From Corythucha ciliata (Eukaryota; Arthropoda; Insecta; Hemiptera; Tingidae), in assembly GCA_038030265.1 (NCBI GenBank), contig CM075943.1:23622001-23686000 (forward strand): 64,000 nt of DNA, read 5' to 3'. Both the position numbers and the translations under genes were made by a program. Under the pieces are notes generated by a model. The model made no database searches and was not told the DNA's origin. It saw nothing but the letters and a program-made list of their open reading frames with translations. Position 1 is the first letter of the stretch. The number at the start of each line of letters is the position of its first letter. Shown here piece after piece: positions 28,301 to 37,658 of the stretch.

Positions 28301-31300
28301 TGAGGAAGGAGCGAATCTAGTCGAAAAATCCTCCACTGCCGACAAACGGGTCATTCAGTACGGCTGGATGGTCGAGGAGTGCGTACTGGCGGCTCTTGAA
28401 AAAAAAGTCAATCGGTGTCCTGTTCACGGTGAAATATCGTTGGCGCACGTTGCTCCTGATGCGGTTGGTCCATAAATGTTGGGCGAGGCATCATTTCGTA
28501 ATCACAATCTCGGTTTTTTTTTTCTTTCTTGTAGTTGTTTCTTGACGTTGGCGAGCAATATCTTATGAGCGGGTCTCACATCACTCGAGGTAAACTTTTG
28601 GGACGAGGAGCGTTTGGGTTTGTCTTCCAAGGCACATGTACGTCAAAAACCACTGGTACTAAAGTCGCCGTGGCTATTAAAGCTATTAAGCCAGTACCAC
28701 CGCCCACAGGCGCTTCTAATTCAGCCATTATCGCTCATAAGGTAAGCCCCCCCCCCGCACCCAATGAGAAGTGACGAGATTTCGAAGATTTAAAATTTGT
28801 TTTCCGAGCAGAACGCTCAGGTTAAGTGGGAGCGCGATCCCATTCAGCATGCCAGTAAAGCCTACTCAACGGCTCGACAGGAGCTGGGCATTCTTCTCAA
28901 TGTCCGGCACCCCAACATTGTACCTTTGATTGGACTTTGTATCGATCCGCTTTCGCTTATATTGGGTAAGCTTCTTGTCGCCGTAGCATTAACAACCACA
29001 GTATTTTTCATTTTTCTATCCTCACTTGTCAATTAGCCTTGGCTCCCATGGGTGCGCTCAACAGCGCTCTTCGAAATTTTAGAAGGTGTGCCGCAACTCT
29101 ACACCCCATCACCGTCCAGAGTATCATCCTTCAGGTACATTTTCATTATTGTGGAAACCATCTTTTTTATCGTTTTTGTTCTTCCTAAGGCTGCTAAAGC
29201 TTTAGAGTACCTCCACCAACAACACATTATATACAGAGATCTTAAGTCGGAGAACGTTCTCGTTTGGTCGCTACAGGCACCTTTTCAAAGTCACGAAGAA
29301 GTGGCTTCTCATATTAAATTGGCCGATTATGGTAACTTTTATTTTATTTTGATGAAAACTGCGACTTTTATTATGTTTTTATTAACTTCGCAGGCATTAG
29401 TAGACTGACGCTCCCCTCCGGTACCAAAGGATTTGGTGGAACCGAAGGGTTCATGGCTCCGGAAATCATGAGATACAATGGCGAAGAAGAATACACTGAA
29501 AAAGTATATTTTTTGCTTTATTTTCTATCGTTTTGTTTCCTAATCGAACAATTTTATAGGTGGACTGTTTTTCTTTTGGAATGTTCATTTATGAGTTGGT
29601 GACACTTCGACAGCCTTTTGAAAGCCACGAATCTGTTAAAGAGTGCATTTTAGAGGGTGGACGACCAAGTTTGTCCCAAAAAGTACATGTGAATCTCATT
29701 CCATAGTTGCCCTGTTATTTATGTGATTTTTTTTTCTGCAAAGGAAATCCACTGGCCGTGTTGCATTCTCGACCTTATGGTTCTCTGCTGGTCGCAACAA
29801 CCGTGTGACCGACCAACCGCCTCGCAAATTGTAAGCATCGCCTCTGCTCCTGAATTCACTCATCTGTACGACGTGACCACTCTCGGACACTCGTCGACCA
29901 TTTTATCTGCCACCGCTAGCCCACTGCTTGTCGACTCAGCGGGGTACAGTGGCCAGAGTGTTTGGATCGGTTGTACAAATGGTATGGTGTATCAATTGTT
30001 GACGTCCGACCAGACTTGGGTTCAGTTCAACGGCTTGGCGCCTCAGCCGTCTCCAGACGCCACTACTCACGTGCCGCCTTCCATCACGACACCGACTGCT
30101 CTTTGCATCGTTCGTGATAATATTTGGATTGGCGATGGTTCAGCTCACATTCACGCTTATTCGTGAGTAAATCTCTTCATTCTTTATACATATAATCGCT
30201 TCTTTATCCCCTCACTTTTTACTGATTTCGTACAGAATGATTGATATGAAAAAAGTTTGGTGGTACCGTCTAGTCGAGGGAGAGGATGAGAAAAGCCCTG
30301 TACTGCGACTCCTCTGGCTCTCTCTCATCGGCAGAGTAGCCGTTGCTCTGGGCTCGGGGCGGATATTCCTTCTCGCTGACGACGCTTCACCTTCTACCTG
30401 CTCGATGGCCGAAGGAAGCTTTGTTCTCACAGAATTGGGTTCGGCTACTTTACTGCACGACGTGACTGCTCTTTTTTCATCGAGCGCTTCAAGGTAGAAA
30501 AGTCCAACTTACATCATAAATGTGGCGAATAGCGTGCCGGTTCAACCTCAATCGCCAACTTTGGCTTTTGAAATTTCGAAATCGTGTTTTTTTTTTTTTT
30601 TTTAAACTGAACCCCCGAATTTGGTTTGGTTGAGACCACAATCCGCAAAATTGGTTTCCTTGAGAGTCAGTAAATTCATGAAATTGGATGTTCATGTGAC
30701 CAAAACTCGTGATTTCGTTGTTTTTAAAAATAAGAATCAATCCCTTCTGAAGTTTTTTTTGAAAGAGTCAAATCCGCGAAGTTGAACTTTGGACTTGGGA
30801 GTCAAGTTTGCCACATTTGTCTGGTGAATTTGCTAAATCCGTGAATCGTATTTTTTAAAGGTCCAAACCCTCAAAATGGGTTTTAGCAAGAGTAAAATCC
30901 ACAAAATTGGTTTCTCTGAAACGCCCATCTCTGAAATAGAGTTTTAAAAAGAGCTAAACCCTAAAAAAAATTAGTGTTTTGAATGAGAATGATTCAGACT
31001 CCCGAAATAACCCCTCAATGTTGGCTACTGAGATAGTGAAATCCACGAAATTTGTATTTCTGGCAGCCAAATCCGTGAATTGTATCTATCAACTTCCAAG
31101 GGTGTTACTCACGTGGGTCACAGCAACCTCAAGCCGCCAAACAGCCCAGATCGGTATTCAGTCAAAAGTACACGCAGGTCGTGCTCGGCAGTCTCAACCT
31201 CTACACCGTAGGGACTCAGGCAGAGGAGCCCCACCGCGGAATGAACCAGAGTTTGACGTTGATGTTCCCAGTCAATGATCGATGTGGTGGCCGGCGCGTG

Positions 31301-32583
31301 CTCAAGCGAGAATCACTTGGCAACCTCCAAAAGGGGTCTCGGATGCCCTCCGCAGGCTCTTTTTTGCCCCCTTGGGTGTGTTTTGGCCGGTGCCAGCTGC
31401 ATTTCGTGATTGACCATTATCCCGCGTACCATCGAGGGACTCATGTACACCATTCTCTAAGGGGATTCCTCATTCACGGATGAACCAATTTCGTAGGTCT
31501 CCTCATTTCAAAAAAACAATTTTGAGGTTTTCCCTCAAAACCAATTTCTTGGTGATTCCTAACCTTGAAAACCCCAATTTCGCGGTGTTTCCTCAACTAC
31601 AGAACCAATTTAGCAGGGTCCCCATATTCTTATATCCAGGGAGAGCCCCTACTGTGCTCCCCACGGGCTAGTACTGGCAGAACTCCAAGCCGGGTCCCAC
31701 GTGCACTCTCCCTCTCCCCCAAGTTTTCCCACTGTTGAACTCAACATTAATAATTTGCAGAGTGTGCGAGTTGTGGTGTGGTGAAGGCAATGGTACCGTT
31801 TCTGTCTATAAAATGGAAGACACTGTCGTTGCTGGTTACGACACTCTCAATCACTATAATCCAGTCATAGCTAATGTTGACGTTGTACAGCTGGTTTCTT
31901 CAAATGATGAGCATCTAAAATTCGTCTGGACATACGTTTACCCTGGTAAATCGAGACATTACTTACAATATTTGTAGCTTGGTTGTTGGTTGAATGTTGG
32001 TTTTTATTTTGATTTGTTTCCTCCCCAGGTTGCGTAGTTTACCAATGGGATGGAGATTCTAAGACTATAGTTCATAAACTCGATTGTTCAAAGTTAGTTC
32101 CTTGTTCAGAAAGCCTGAAATCCATTAGCATTGATGAACATTTATCTCCTGGTCGTTGCCAGGTAAGTTTCCCATGGCTCCAACATTCCATTCCTACCAA
32201 AAAATCCAGTATGCACCTTGTGTGTCGACATTTTTTCTTCTTCTAAAAACGCTCCAGGTCACAAGTCTGTGCGTCATTGGTAAAGAACTATACGTTGGTA
32301 CAACGTGGGGTTGTCTCGTTGTAGCCGAGGCGTGGTCATTACGACCGGTGACTGTCTTTCGACCGTATCAGGGCGAACTGTCCTCCATAGTGGCGCTTAC
32401 TTCTGCGGCCGATCCGCAGGCCAAACCATCGCCCAAACCAGCTCTGGCGACTTTTGGCCGGGGCTACAGATCTCTGATTACGAGGTATGAAACTTTCGAT
32501 GAAACAATTTCCAACACAATTTTCACACAAGCCGTGTTCTTGTTGGTACAAATAAGGTACAAAGAGATCCCGTCAACGATTGA
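6263..32583 (+). CDS. Lrrk: Leucine-rich repeat kinase (Lrrk), LRRK1-type Roco protein, 44-exon model
   Basis: A multidomain Roco GTPase-kinase. In animals the family phosphorylates Rab GTPases and acts in endolysosomal trafficking. I joined 44 exons; each junction has GT-AG borders and keeps frame, giving 2493 aa, close to known insect Lrrk length. Approximate domains: ankyrin repeats 1-546, LRRs 547-975, Roc 1005-1195, COR 1195-1746, kinase 1747-2055, WD40-like C-terminus 2060-2493. Exon coordinates are given under the domain entries. Key motifs are intact: P-loop GVQGIGKTS (about 1016-1024), DFGGQ, THYD, Gly-loop GRGAFGFV, YRDLKSEN and DYG. The start is ATG 6263, 22 bases after an acceptor, so a 5' untranslated exon lies upstream. 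Two 3' junctions are tentative: the borders around 31283/31763 and the last exon. Ankyrins make it LRRK1-like rather than LRRK2. Confidence 0.93.
7197..8026. repeat. Foldback element with 104-bp inverted ends, in Lrrk intron 2
   Basis: Left arm 7197-7300 and right arm 7923-8026 are inverted copies differing at about two positions in 104 bases. The interior holds further direct copies of the arm sequence: a unit starting near 7691 repeats near 7858, so the right side is an incomplete tandem of about 167 bp. A C-run follows the left arm and a G-run precedes the right arm. No coding potential; it looks like a non-autonomous foldback transposon. Confidence 0.75.
8330..8885. repeat. Degenerate minisatellite (units about 40-50 bp), Lrrk intron 2
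   Basis: A dozen or so diverged units share the pattern GGGCG(C)GAAT..TCAGTTT followed by (A/G)GCCATTTTTAG. Unit length varies. The array is clearly visible by eye but too diverged to count copies exactly. Confidence 0.6.
10999..11039. repeat. Poly(T) run of about 41 bases in Lrrk intron 4
   Basis: Uninterrupted T-run ending at 11039. It could be the poly(A) tail of a minus-strand retrotransposed fragment, as sequence just left of it (10861-10888) contains a copy of the six-copy dispersed motif. Alternatively it is a simple homopolymer. Confidence 0.7.
12900..14998 (+). other. Lrrk: Lrrk leucine-rich repeats and start of Roc domain, exons 12-19
   Basis: Exons: 12900-13045, 13112-13244, 13359-13535, 13706-13728 (a 23-base microexon), 13793-13996, 14058-14436, 14504-14654, 14730-14998. 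LRR motifs recur, such as TRLDISNNAISWLPPVLFQL, LAILDVSNNKLSHLPSEIWK, LSILNLSHNQFSSVP and LSMLDLSHNKLKEIPSIIHE. Exon 19 runs from the last LRR into the Roc P-loop (LMIVGVQGIGKTSLLEQL). An (ATT)n microsatellite near 13301-13349 sits immediately before the acceptor of exon 14, effectively replacing part of its polypyrimidine tract. Confidence 0.85.
13301..13349. repeat. (ATT)n microsatellite next to the acceptor of Lrrk exon 14
   Basis: About 16 ATT/TTA units ending roughly ten bases before the acceptor at 13358. Length variation here could affect splicing of exon 14. Confidence 0.85.
15900..16350. repeat. Degenerate minisatellite, unit about 35-45 bp
   Basis: Repeated diverged units of the form (A)AGCCAAA.CC.TGAAATT followed by (G)G.TTTTTGA. 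The same motif recurs at 20140-20420, 30540-31090 and, in reverse orientation, at 27590-27870 and 31490-31640. Confidence 0.55.
20140..20420. repeat. Degenerate minisatellite, same family as 15900-16350
   Basis: Units containing GAGTCAAACTCGCAAAATTT and AGCCAAACCCAGTAAATCGG, interrupted by a G-run near 20310. Overlaps the left end of the inverted repeat that follows. Confidence 0.5.
20407..20850. repeat. Inverted repeat with 120-bp arms, Lrrk intron 21
   Basis: Arms 20407-20526 and 20731-20850 are nearly perfect reverse complements with a spacer of about 200 bp. The inner end of each arm carries the motif CTGCCGGAGCGACATTTTTT or its complement (left copy diverged to GCCGGC...). The same motif ends the composite repeats at 27147-27170 and 39828-39850, linking this hairpin to that family. 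Confidence 0.75.
23635..23763 (+). repeat. Hub repeat copy A (GTGCATTTCATT family), truncated
   Basis: Starts at AGTGCATTTCATTCTGAAAA, runs through TTTCAGAACCTCTAGAACAC, and stops at ATTCATATA where a large foldback element begins. Related copies are at 25301, 37659 and 46920. Confidence 0.75.
23764..25285. mobile_element. 1.5-kb foldback element with 600-700 bp inverted arms (Tc1/mariner-like TA target)
   Basis: Left arm about 23764-24470 and right arm about 24684-25285 are inverted copies; the left arm has about 100 bp (near 23845-23940) absent from the right. Termini read CAGGGTGGATCCGTATAAGT inward and are flanked by TA on both sides, as in TA-targeting transposons. No transposase is encoded; open frames on the two arms mirror each other and are palindrome artefacts. 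The loop repeats part of the arm again (near 24600-24640). A lone diverged terminus lies near 21340-21380. Confidence 0.8.
25301..27170. mobile_element. Composite non-autonomous repeat, copy 1, in Lrrk intron 28
   Basis: Modules in order: hub GTGCATTTCATT (25301-25420), a TA-dinucleotide tract, a 560-bp module, a 389-bp palindromic MITE (26013-26401), a second hub tail plus TA tract, a module starting GTTAGCACGATAACTCC (26498), and an end containing AATGAAATGCACTCTTTCCG and CAGCTGCCGGAGCGA. The ends give a short inverted match (GTGCATTTCATT / AATGAAATGCAC). A second copy at 37659-39852 has the same order. A short minus-strand open frame (25499-25765) is shared with copy 2 but shows no known motif. 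Confidence 0.75.
26013..26401. repeat. 389-bp MITE with about 110-bp inverted ends
   Basis: Begins GTTCCGACAGCAGCCTGTCG and ends with its complement. The very tip is itself a small hairpin (CCGACAG-CAGC-CTGTCGG). The second copy is 38377-38774. The inner part of each arm also contains GTGCATTTCATT, the same string that starts the hub repeat. Confidence 0.8.
27590..27870. repeat. Degenerate minisatellite, reverse orientation
   Basis: Units such as AACCAATTTCGCTTTTTCGA, AACCACAATTTTGCTGATG and AACCCAATCTTGCGAATTT; these are the complement of the family at 15900-16350. It lies just before Lrrk exon 29. Confidence 0.5.
28535..29890 (+). other. Lrrk: Lrrk protein kinase domain, exons 32-38
   Basis: Exons: 28535-28741, 28812-28965, 29037-29134, 29190-29331, 29394-29503, 29560-29682, 29744-30162 (the last continues into WD40). 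Glycine loop GRGAFGFVFQG, catalytic lysine in VAVAIKAIK (about 1795), catalytic loop YRDLKSENVLV (Asp about 1916), DYG in place of DFG (about 1945-1947; DYG is normal for Lrrk), and GFMAPEIM. All residues needed for catalysis are present, so the kinase is predicted active. Confidence 0.9.
30540..31090. repeat. Degenerate minisatellite in Lrrk intron 39
   Basis: Units like GAGTCAAATCCGCGAAGTTG and AGCCAAATCCGTGAATTG, the same family as at 15900-16350. A T-run sits at about 30589-30603. Confidence 0.55.
31490..31640. repeat. Short degenerate minisatellite, reverse orientation
   Basis: Three or four units such as AACCCCAATTTCGCGGTG and AACCAATTTAGCAGGGTC within the intron before Lrrk exon 41. 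Confidence 0.45.
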
Positions 32584-32920
32584 CAACCACCAGCATATCT
32601 TTCCTATTCTTTGGTCAACACTCAACTGGGAGACATCTTCGTCAAAATAATTACGAAAATAGTATTTCTACGACAAATAACTGCCATTTTTACTAATTTT
32701 TAACTTCTGCTACATTATTTGTTTAAAAAACCAAGTTTTAAAAATTTTTTATAATTGTTTTAACCAAAGTTTTTTTACTAGCGAACAAATCGCAGAATTT
32801 ATGTGATACTAGTCGTTTAGTCAATGCACAATTGCACGTATTTAAAGAGCGAAAATATAGTGATATTGTACACGGTGCATTTTAAATCTAATTTAAGTCT
32901 TTCATCGTTGTTATTTATTT

Positions 32921-32926
32921 AATAAA
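32921..32926 (+). terminator. Poly(A) signal AATAAA of Lrrk
   Basis: Canonical AATAAA about 340 bases after the proposed stop, in an AT-rich 3' untranslated stretch. It is the first canonical hexamer seen downstream of the last exon. Confidence 0.6.
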
Positions 32927-33224
32927 CGTTTATGATTTTACGCAGCTATTCATTTTTAAGTCCAAATTTATTTTAATTTAAATGGAATAGATGGGATTTA
33001 CTGTATAGGTATGGGTGGGTTGTAGGGGGTAATTTCTTAGCGGGTTAGCCCTCGTAGGGGCACTACGTTGCCTAAAAGATGATGCCACAATGGTTTAAAA
33101 ACGACCAACCGCAACCCGTTACACTAAGGATTTACGTATGAGTGGGCGAAGGAATGTTTCAAAAGGTGACGCGAAAAATGGCACTAATTGGTTATCTGGT
33201 AAACGCTCGTAATCATTTAAACCA

Positions 33225-33710
33225 CTACAATCCATTTTCAGGCAAAAACTCCTCCAGGGGCGAGGCTCCGAGCACATCCTATTCTCTTCAAAACTTGTCA
33301 AAAACGACTATTTCACCCCTTTTCCCCTGTGCTTTGAGACTTTTTCGATCTATCTTATCAAGAGAATATGACGTGGTTGGAGGTCGGTCCCGAAGGGGTT
33401 TTGGCCCAAATTGGTGGGTGTGGTGTAAATTGGCATACAATTTCCAGAGGTTTAACCTTTTTTCGGCAAAATTCTGCTAGGGCCGCGGTCCCAGCACATC
33501 CTATTCTCCTATCCTAATCATTGGGAGACCAAAACTTATCAAAAGTAAAAATTTTGCCCCAATTTTTTTCAAGGTAATGCGGCGAATTTTAATCTATTGT
33601 ATCAGGAGAATACAATGTGCTTGGAGCTCGGCTTTGGAGTTTTTTCTTTGCCGCAAAATGCGTAGGTGTGGCTTAAAAGTGCGTAGTATTTCCACAGCGT
33701 TTTTGAGTGT
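33225..33710. repeat. Diverged tandem duplication, unit about 230-245 bp
   Basis: Two units share the landmarks CCGAGCACATCCTATTCTC / CCAGCACATCCTATTCTC (about 33269 and 33491), then AAAACTT(G/A)TCAAAA, then TATCA(A/G)GAGAATA (33356 and 33601). A partial third unit may lie at 33140-33225. Confidence 0.55.
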
Positions 33711-34359
33711 TCTACCCCTCCCCCTCTAACTGCTCTGGTTGTTCGTAAAGGACGGTGGCAATAGGCCAGAGCAGTTGACTGTATTTTGAGGGACAAAGGG
33801 GTATAATTATGGGGAAAAAAGGAAAATCGGTACACACCTGATTGAGACAAAGCCACTCCGCGGATGCACAAAAGGGTGCGAAACGGGTCGACAAAGGTCG
33901 AAAATTGTCCAAATCCGCGAGTGGAAAAAACTAACAAAATTTAGCTGCGAGGCGACACGTGTACGTAACTTCGCGGGTTGACGGTTGTAAAAATCAAAGG
34001 AGGGGGGGGGGGTTTAGGATACCCCTATATGGCGCCAGCTTATGGATGGGAATAAAAATGAGGGAAATACAAAAATATGAAGTAAATATAAAACTAACTT
34101 TAGCGATCACTGGTGTTGTGTATTTATCTCATATGAGAAAATATTAGTTTTTGAATTGTCATTAAAAAAAGGATTTTTCAGTTCTCGTATTCTGGCGGGC
34201 TTAATACATAAAAGTGGCGACGTGGATGGGATTCCGGGAACTGACGAGGGCAGCCGAGACAGAAAATCGCGCAATAGAGAAGCCAGGGCGTTCACCTTCT
34301 CCGACAGCGCAAACGGTTAAGAGTTTTATCCTGCTCGTCGTCACCCACCCACCAACTTC

Positions 34360-34830
34360 GAATTCGACGCCTTCGATGAAGACGCCGAACCAATCTCGGG
34401 TTACAAACAGCGACTTGAAAACTACTTCGCCCTTAAGAAATTAACATCGAACACGCCTGATTGCTTGTCCACAAAAAAAAAGGGGTTTGATAAACTGTGT
34501 TGGCAGCAAACATTACCAAACATTGGCTGCACTCACCGCACTGGACACGCCTTCCGAACGCACTTACGATGAATTGATATCTCTTCTTCAAACGCAGTTT
34601 TCCCCTTCAAGAAACGAAGTAGTCGAACAACACAAATTCCTTTCCATGGTACAATCTCCTGATGAAACGATCAGACAATACGTCGTCGCACTACGAAATC
34701 TGAGCATTTCTAGCAACTTCGTTTGTACCAACAACGAATGCAACAGATCCGTTAATGACTTGTTTCTGCGAGCGCAGTTTGTTCGGGGAATGAGCCACTT
34801 GCACATTTTTTGGAAACATTTTTTCCTTAA
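34360..34830 (+). pseudogene. Fossil gag fragment of a Ty3/gypsy-like retrotransposon
   Basis: Reads FDEDAEPISGYKQRLENYF in one frame (34366-34440), then shifts frame into TALDTPSERTYDELISLLQ and VVEQHKFLSMVQSPDETIRQ (34531-34680), ending near SVNDLFLRAQFVRGM (34752-34797). These are typical capsid-region motifs, like those of the intact element at 41814. A frameshift near an A-run (34473-34481) and the loss of everything downstream make it a dead remnant. Confidence 0.7.
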
Positions 34831-35589
34831 AGGTAATAAAAATAGAAAAGGGTTGGCGCATTTTTTTTTTCAATATCAACGAAAATTTAAATTGATACGA
34901 ATTTTCAAAGTAGGGAATTTTATGGGCCAGCTAAAAACACCCCACGCCATGTTGATTTCATATCCGAGTGTGATGACGTCACTTAGTTCGAACCATATTC
35001 GACAAATGACATTAACACAGTGAATGTTGCTTTATTATTCGATTTTATTGCGATTTTTCGAGAAAGAAAATAATAAAAAATTGAATATACATTAAAATAT
35101 TATAAATTATAATAAATATTCGAATACACATTTGAACGAGCCTCACTTGCTCTCGCGTAACACGAGGATGCTTGTTTTAGCGGCGAAAGATTCCCAAAAA
35201 TGTAATGAAGAATGAAATAAAAAAGAAGTCCACATCTTTGAGATTCCAGCAGATCGTTTACGATATCTTTCCTTTTCAACTTCTCCAGAACAGATGAAGT
35301 TCTTGTCTTCTTGTTGCCTAAAAAGTAAGGAAATAATTTGTACGCTCTGTTCTTCGCAAACGCTTCCAAATTTACAAGAGTAAGAATATATAGGTGTGTT
35401 CCATTGTTTTGTACTTCCATGTTTCCTACAGGAATGGAAGTATGGTGATCGTGAAAAAAATCGAGTCCGAGCCAACCACACTCTAATGGAACCTAAAAAT
35501 CGATAAAACCAATTTGTTTTAGGTTCATTTTACATCTTGAAATTTTGTGAAAAAAATCCATCAGAGTTTGGTTCAACTATAATAATTTT

Positions 35590-36070
35590 TTTCACTTTAG
35601 CCGTAATTAGCTATTTTTCTCCATTTTAGATGCGACTTGGCGATTTTATTCGTGAATTAGCACTTGTTAATAATTTAACCCCCCCCCCCAATTAGCTAAG
35701 TATACTTCTTAATTTTAGCCGTTATTTAGCGTTTTTTCTTTACTTGTGTAAGCACAGAAAAATGGCTGATTCACGGCTGAAAATGAGAAAATTCTCTGAT
35801 TCACGAGAATCAGTGATTATTCTCAGTTTCAGATGTGAATTAACCATTTTTCTCAATTCCATCCCCAAATTAGCTTCTGGAGGTTGCATCGAGAAACCTA
35901 GAATTCTTCTAATATTTGCACTTTCTGAACTTTTACCCACTTCCACTTACCCTAAGTACAGCAGATTAGTGCACCTACTCAATTTTAGCCGCTATAAGAC
36001 CTACAAAACCTGGAGATCAGCGCATTTTTTTTTATTTCAGGCGTAATGTTGCTTTCGGGAGGCGCGAATT
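35590..36070. repeat. Degenerate minisatellite, orientation opposite to 50150-50990
   Basis: Units like TTTTTCTCCATTTTAG(CCGTGAATTAGCG), i.e. the complement of the 50-kb array, with several diverged copies. Confidence 0.55.
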
Positions 36071-36276
36071 AGTGCATTTCGCTTGACCTCTGAATAAAGT
36101 GGTTATTTGTACAAAGGCAATCTCATTCTCTTGACGAAAGAAACACTTCTTAGCAAACAATCTTAGCGGGGTATTTCCTAACATCACGTCACAGAGTGAA
36201 ACGAAAATACATTTCCGTTACTGCTAGGACAGCTTTAGTGCGAAACTCGCGGGTAAAGTGGCGCTTTCCTCACTCA

Positions 36277-36556
36277 CACTGAATACCATTTGCATAAATA
36301 TGAAATTCAGCCCCGGAGCCTTTCGTTTCCACTCGTCTTTTTTATTGTGATTAATACTGTTTTGAAAGGTTCCTTGACTCAAGGAAGATTCAAGGAACGT
36401 TCAGAAATACAGGCCCTAGGTCCATATTTATGAATATTCCTTGAAGTTTCCTTGATTCAAGGAACCTTTCAAAACAGTTTTCATCACAATAAAAAAGACG
36501 AGTGGAAACGAACGGCTCCCGGGCTGAATTTCATATTATGCAAATGGTATTCAGTG
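36277..36556. repeat. 280-bp palindromic MITE
   Basis: Starts CACTGAATACCATTTGCATA and ends with its complement; arms of about 110 bp match closely (e.g. TTTCCACTCGTCTTTTTTAT and its complement). No coding sequence. Confidence 0.8.
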
Positions 36557-36871
36557 TCAGTTCAAGAAGAGTGTATGAATTCGCCCCAACAATGTTTTTC
36601 CCCGTCGCATTCAACGCACCGTACTTTGTATAAACTCTAATTAGATCCTCTGATGCTGTGATGGATATCATCAATTCTGATTGGGGAGGGTAAGCCTTTT
36701 TCAGGGGGGGGAGTGCCTCCAGCTTTCAGGGGGGGATAGACGCCACTGAAAGTAGTCTTCACATCAGAAGAACCTTGTGTCGCGAGTTCCTAACTCTGCG
36801 ATGAATAAATAATAATCTACATAAAATTAGTTTGTTCGGGTCGATCCAAACTGCGATGGTTAATTTGTCTC

Positions 36872-37100
36872 GTTCCAAATCTGGTTAATTTATGGTTAGT
36901 TCCATATAAAGTGTTGATATCGCTAGTTCCAAATCTGGTTAATTTATGGTTAGTTCCATATAAAGTGTTGATTTGGCTAGTTCCAAATCTGGTTAATTTA
37001 TGGTTAGTTCCATATAAAGTGTTGATTTGGCTAGTTCCAAATCTGGTTAATTTATGGTTAGTTCCATGTAAAGAGTTGATTTGGCTAGTTCCAAATCTGT
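36872..37100. repeat. 54-bp tandem repeat, four copies plus a partial
   Basis: Copies start at 36872, 36926, 36980, 37034 and (partial) 37088, nearly identical. Because 54 is a multiple of three, one frame stays open and reads as an 18-residue repeat (LVPNLVNLWLVPYKVLIW). I regard this as an accident of period. Part of the unit reappears at 37253-37285, directly before the RNase H fossil. Confidence 0.9.
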
Positions 37101-37273
37101 ACGCAGCGCCACAAGATATTGATAAATTTTCAGTCTTTAATTGACCTCATCATCCCCTTATAGGTGTGCACGTCCACCGCGTTTCATGTTTAGACTGATA
37201 GTTGTAGCTACAGGTGATTGAAATGCATACAATATAGTGATCGTGTCTCTGATGGTTAGTTCCATATAAAGAG

Positions 37274-37620
37274 TTGATTTGGCTACACACTATTTTAACT
37301 GATAATAAAAGCATAGCCAACAGTATAGCACAATTTAAGAATGATTGCAGTTGCTCCTATTTAATCGTGAGAATAATGGAACTATTAAATTACCTTATAA
37401 ATAACGAAAATAAGCAGATAACAATAACATGGATAAAAGCACATAATAACATACCAGGAAATGAAGAAGTAGATAGACTGGCTAAACTGCGCAGTAAATC
37501 TAACAACTGGCTACACTACAAAATTCCATTCACTGACATTAAACCTGAAATAAGCAAAAACTTAAGGCTAAAGTGGACGACAAGTGTGCGAGAGAGAGGG
37601 AATATAGCCGTAGCGATTCT
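37274..37620 (+). pseudogene. RNase H-domain fossil of a non-LTR retrotransposon
   Basis: Contains TDNKSIANSIAQFKND, QITITWIKAHNNIPGNEEVD and RLAKL. These match the retroelement RNase H core (TDSKSA... and WIPSHxGIxGNExAD.LAK). The upstream catalytic part is missing, and the fragment ends near 37640 where the hub repeat starts. No reverse transcriptase is attached. Confidence 0.75.
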
Positions 37621-37658
37621 ACCTCTCACGGCCGCAAAAATTCGCCGATTTTGTTTTA

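Larger units (their letters stand above)
15111..28463 (+). other. Lrrk: Lrrk Roc GTPase and COR domains, exons 20-31
   Basis: Exons: 15111-15401, 15469-15578, 21729-22078, 22133-22255, 22319-22512, 22564-22663, 22733-22893, 22958-23115, 23179-23420, 27952-28064, 28122-28222, 28289-28463. Roc switch and specificity motifs are present: a Thr in the GTNISTVGVDI segment, DFGGQREYYATHQYFL (G3, about 1092) and GTHYD (G4, about 1150). COR shows DLYFLDPQWLCDMLAHVVTV and the pre-kinase segment LLEDWYPTLGTRFVHTSEGR. GTP binding and hydrolysis in Roc are expected to be competent because no key residue is missing. Confidence 0.85.
29860..32583 (+). other. Lrrk: Lrrk WD40-like C-terminal region, exons 38-44
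   Basis: Exons: second half of 29744-30162, 30236-30493, about 31150-31286, 31763-31945, 32029-32162, 32258-32484, 32532-32583. Beta-propeller-like strands appear, e.g. VWIGCTNGMVYQL, IWIGDGSAHIHAY, ELWCGEGNGTVSVYKM and LYVGTTWGCLVVAEAW. The exon at 31150 uses a weak acceptor (CCCAG) and its donor could be 31284 or 31287; either keeps frame if exon 41 begins at 31763. The final exon has two options: an acceptor at 32531 giving stop TGA 32581-32583, or an acceptor at 32556 giving a longer tail ending 32650. Confidence 0.65.

Noticed and set aside
34487..35023. Host gene of 178 aa
   Set aside because: The first half is retrotransposon gag and the second half is unrelated AT-rich sequence read through by chance.
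36872..37100. CRISPR-like array
   Set aside because: Units are head-to-tail without unique spacers, and the genome is eukaryotic.
36911..37144. Repetitive protein LVPNLVNLWLVPYKVLIW in tandem
   Set aside because: The frame is open only because the DNA repeat period (54) is divisible by three; no start context, signal or homologue recognised.
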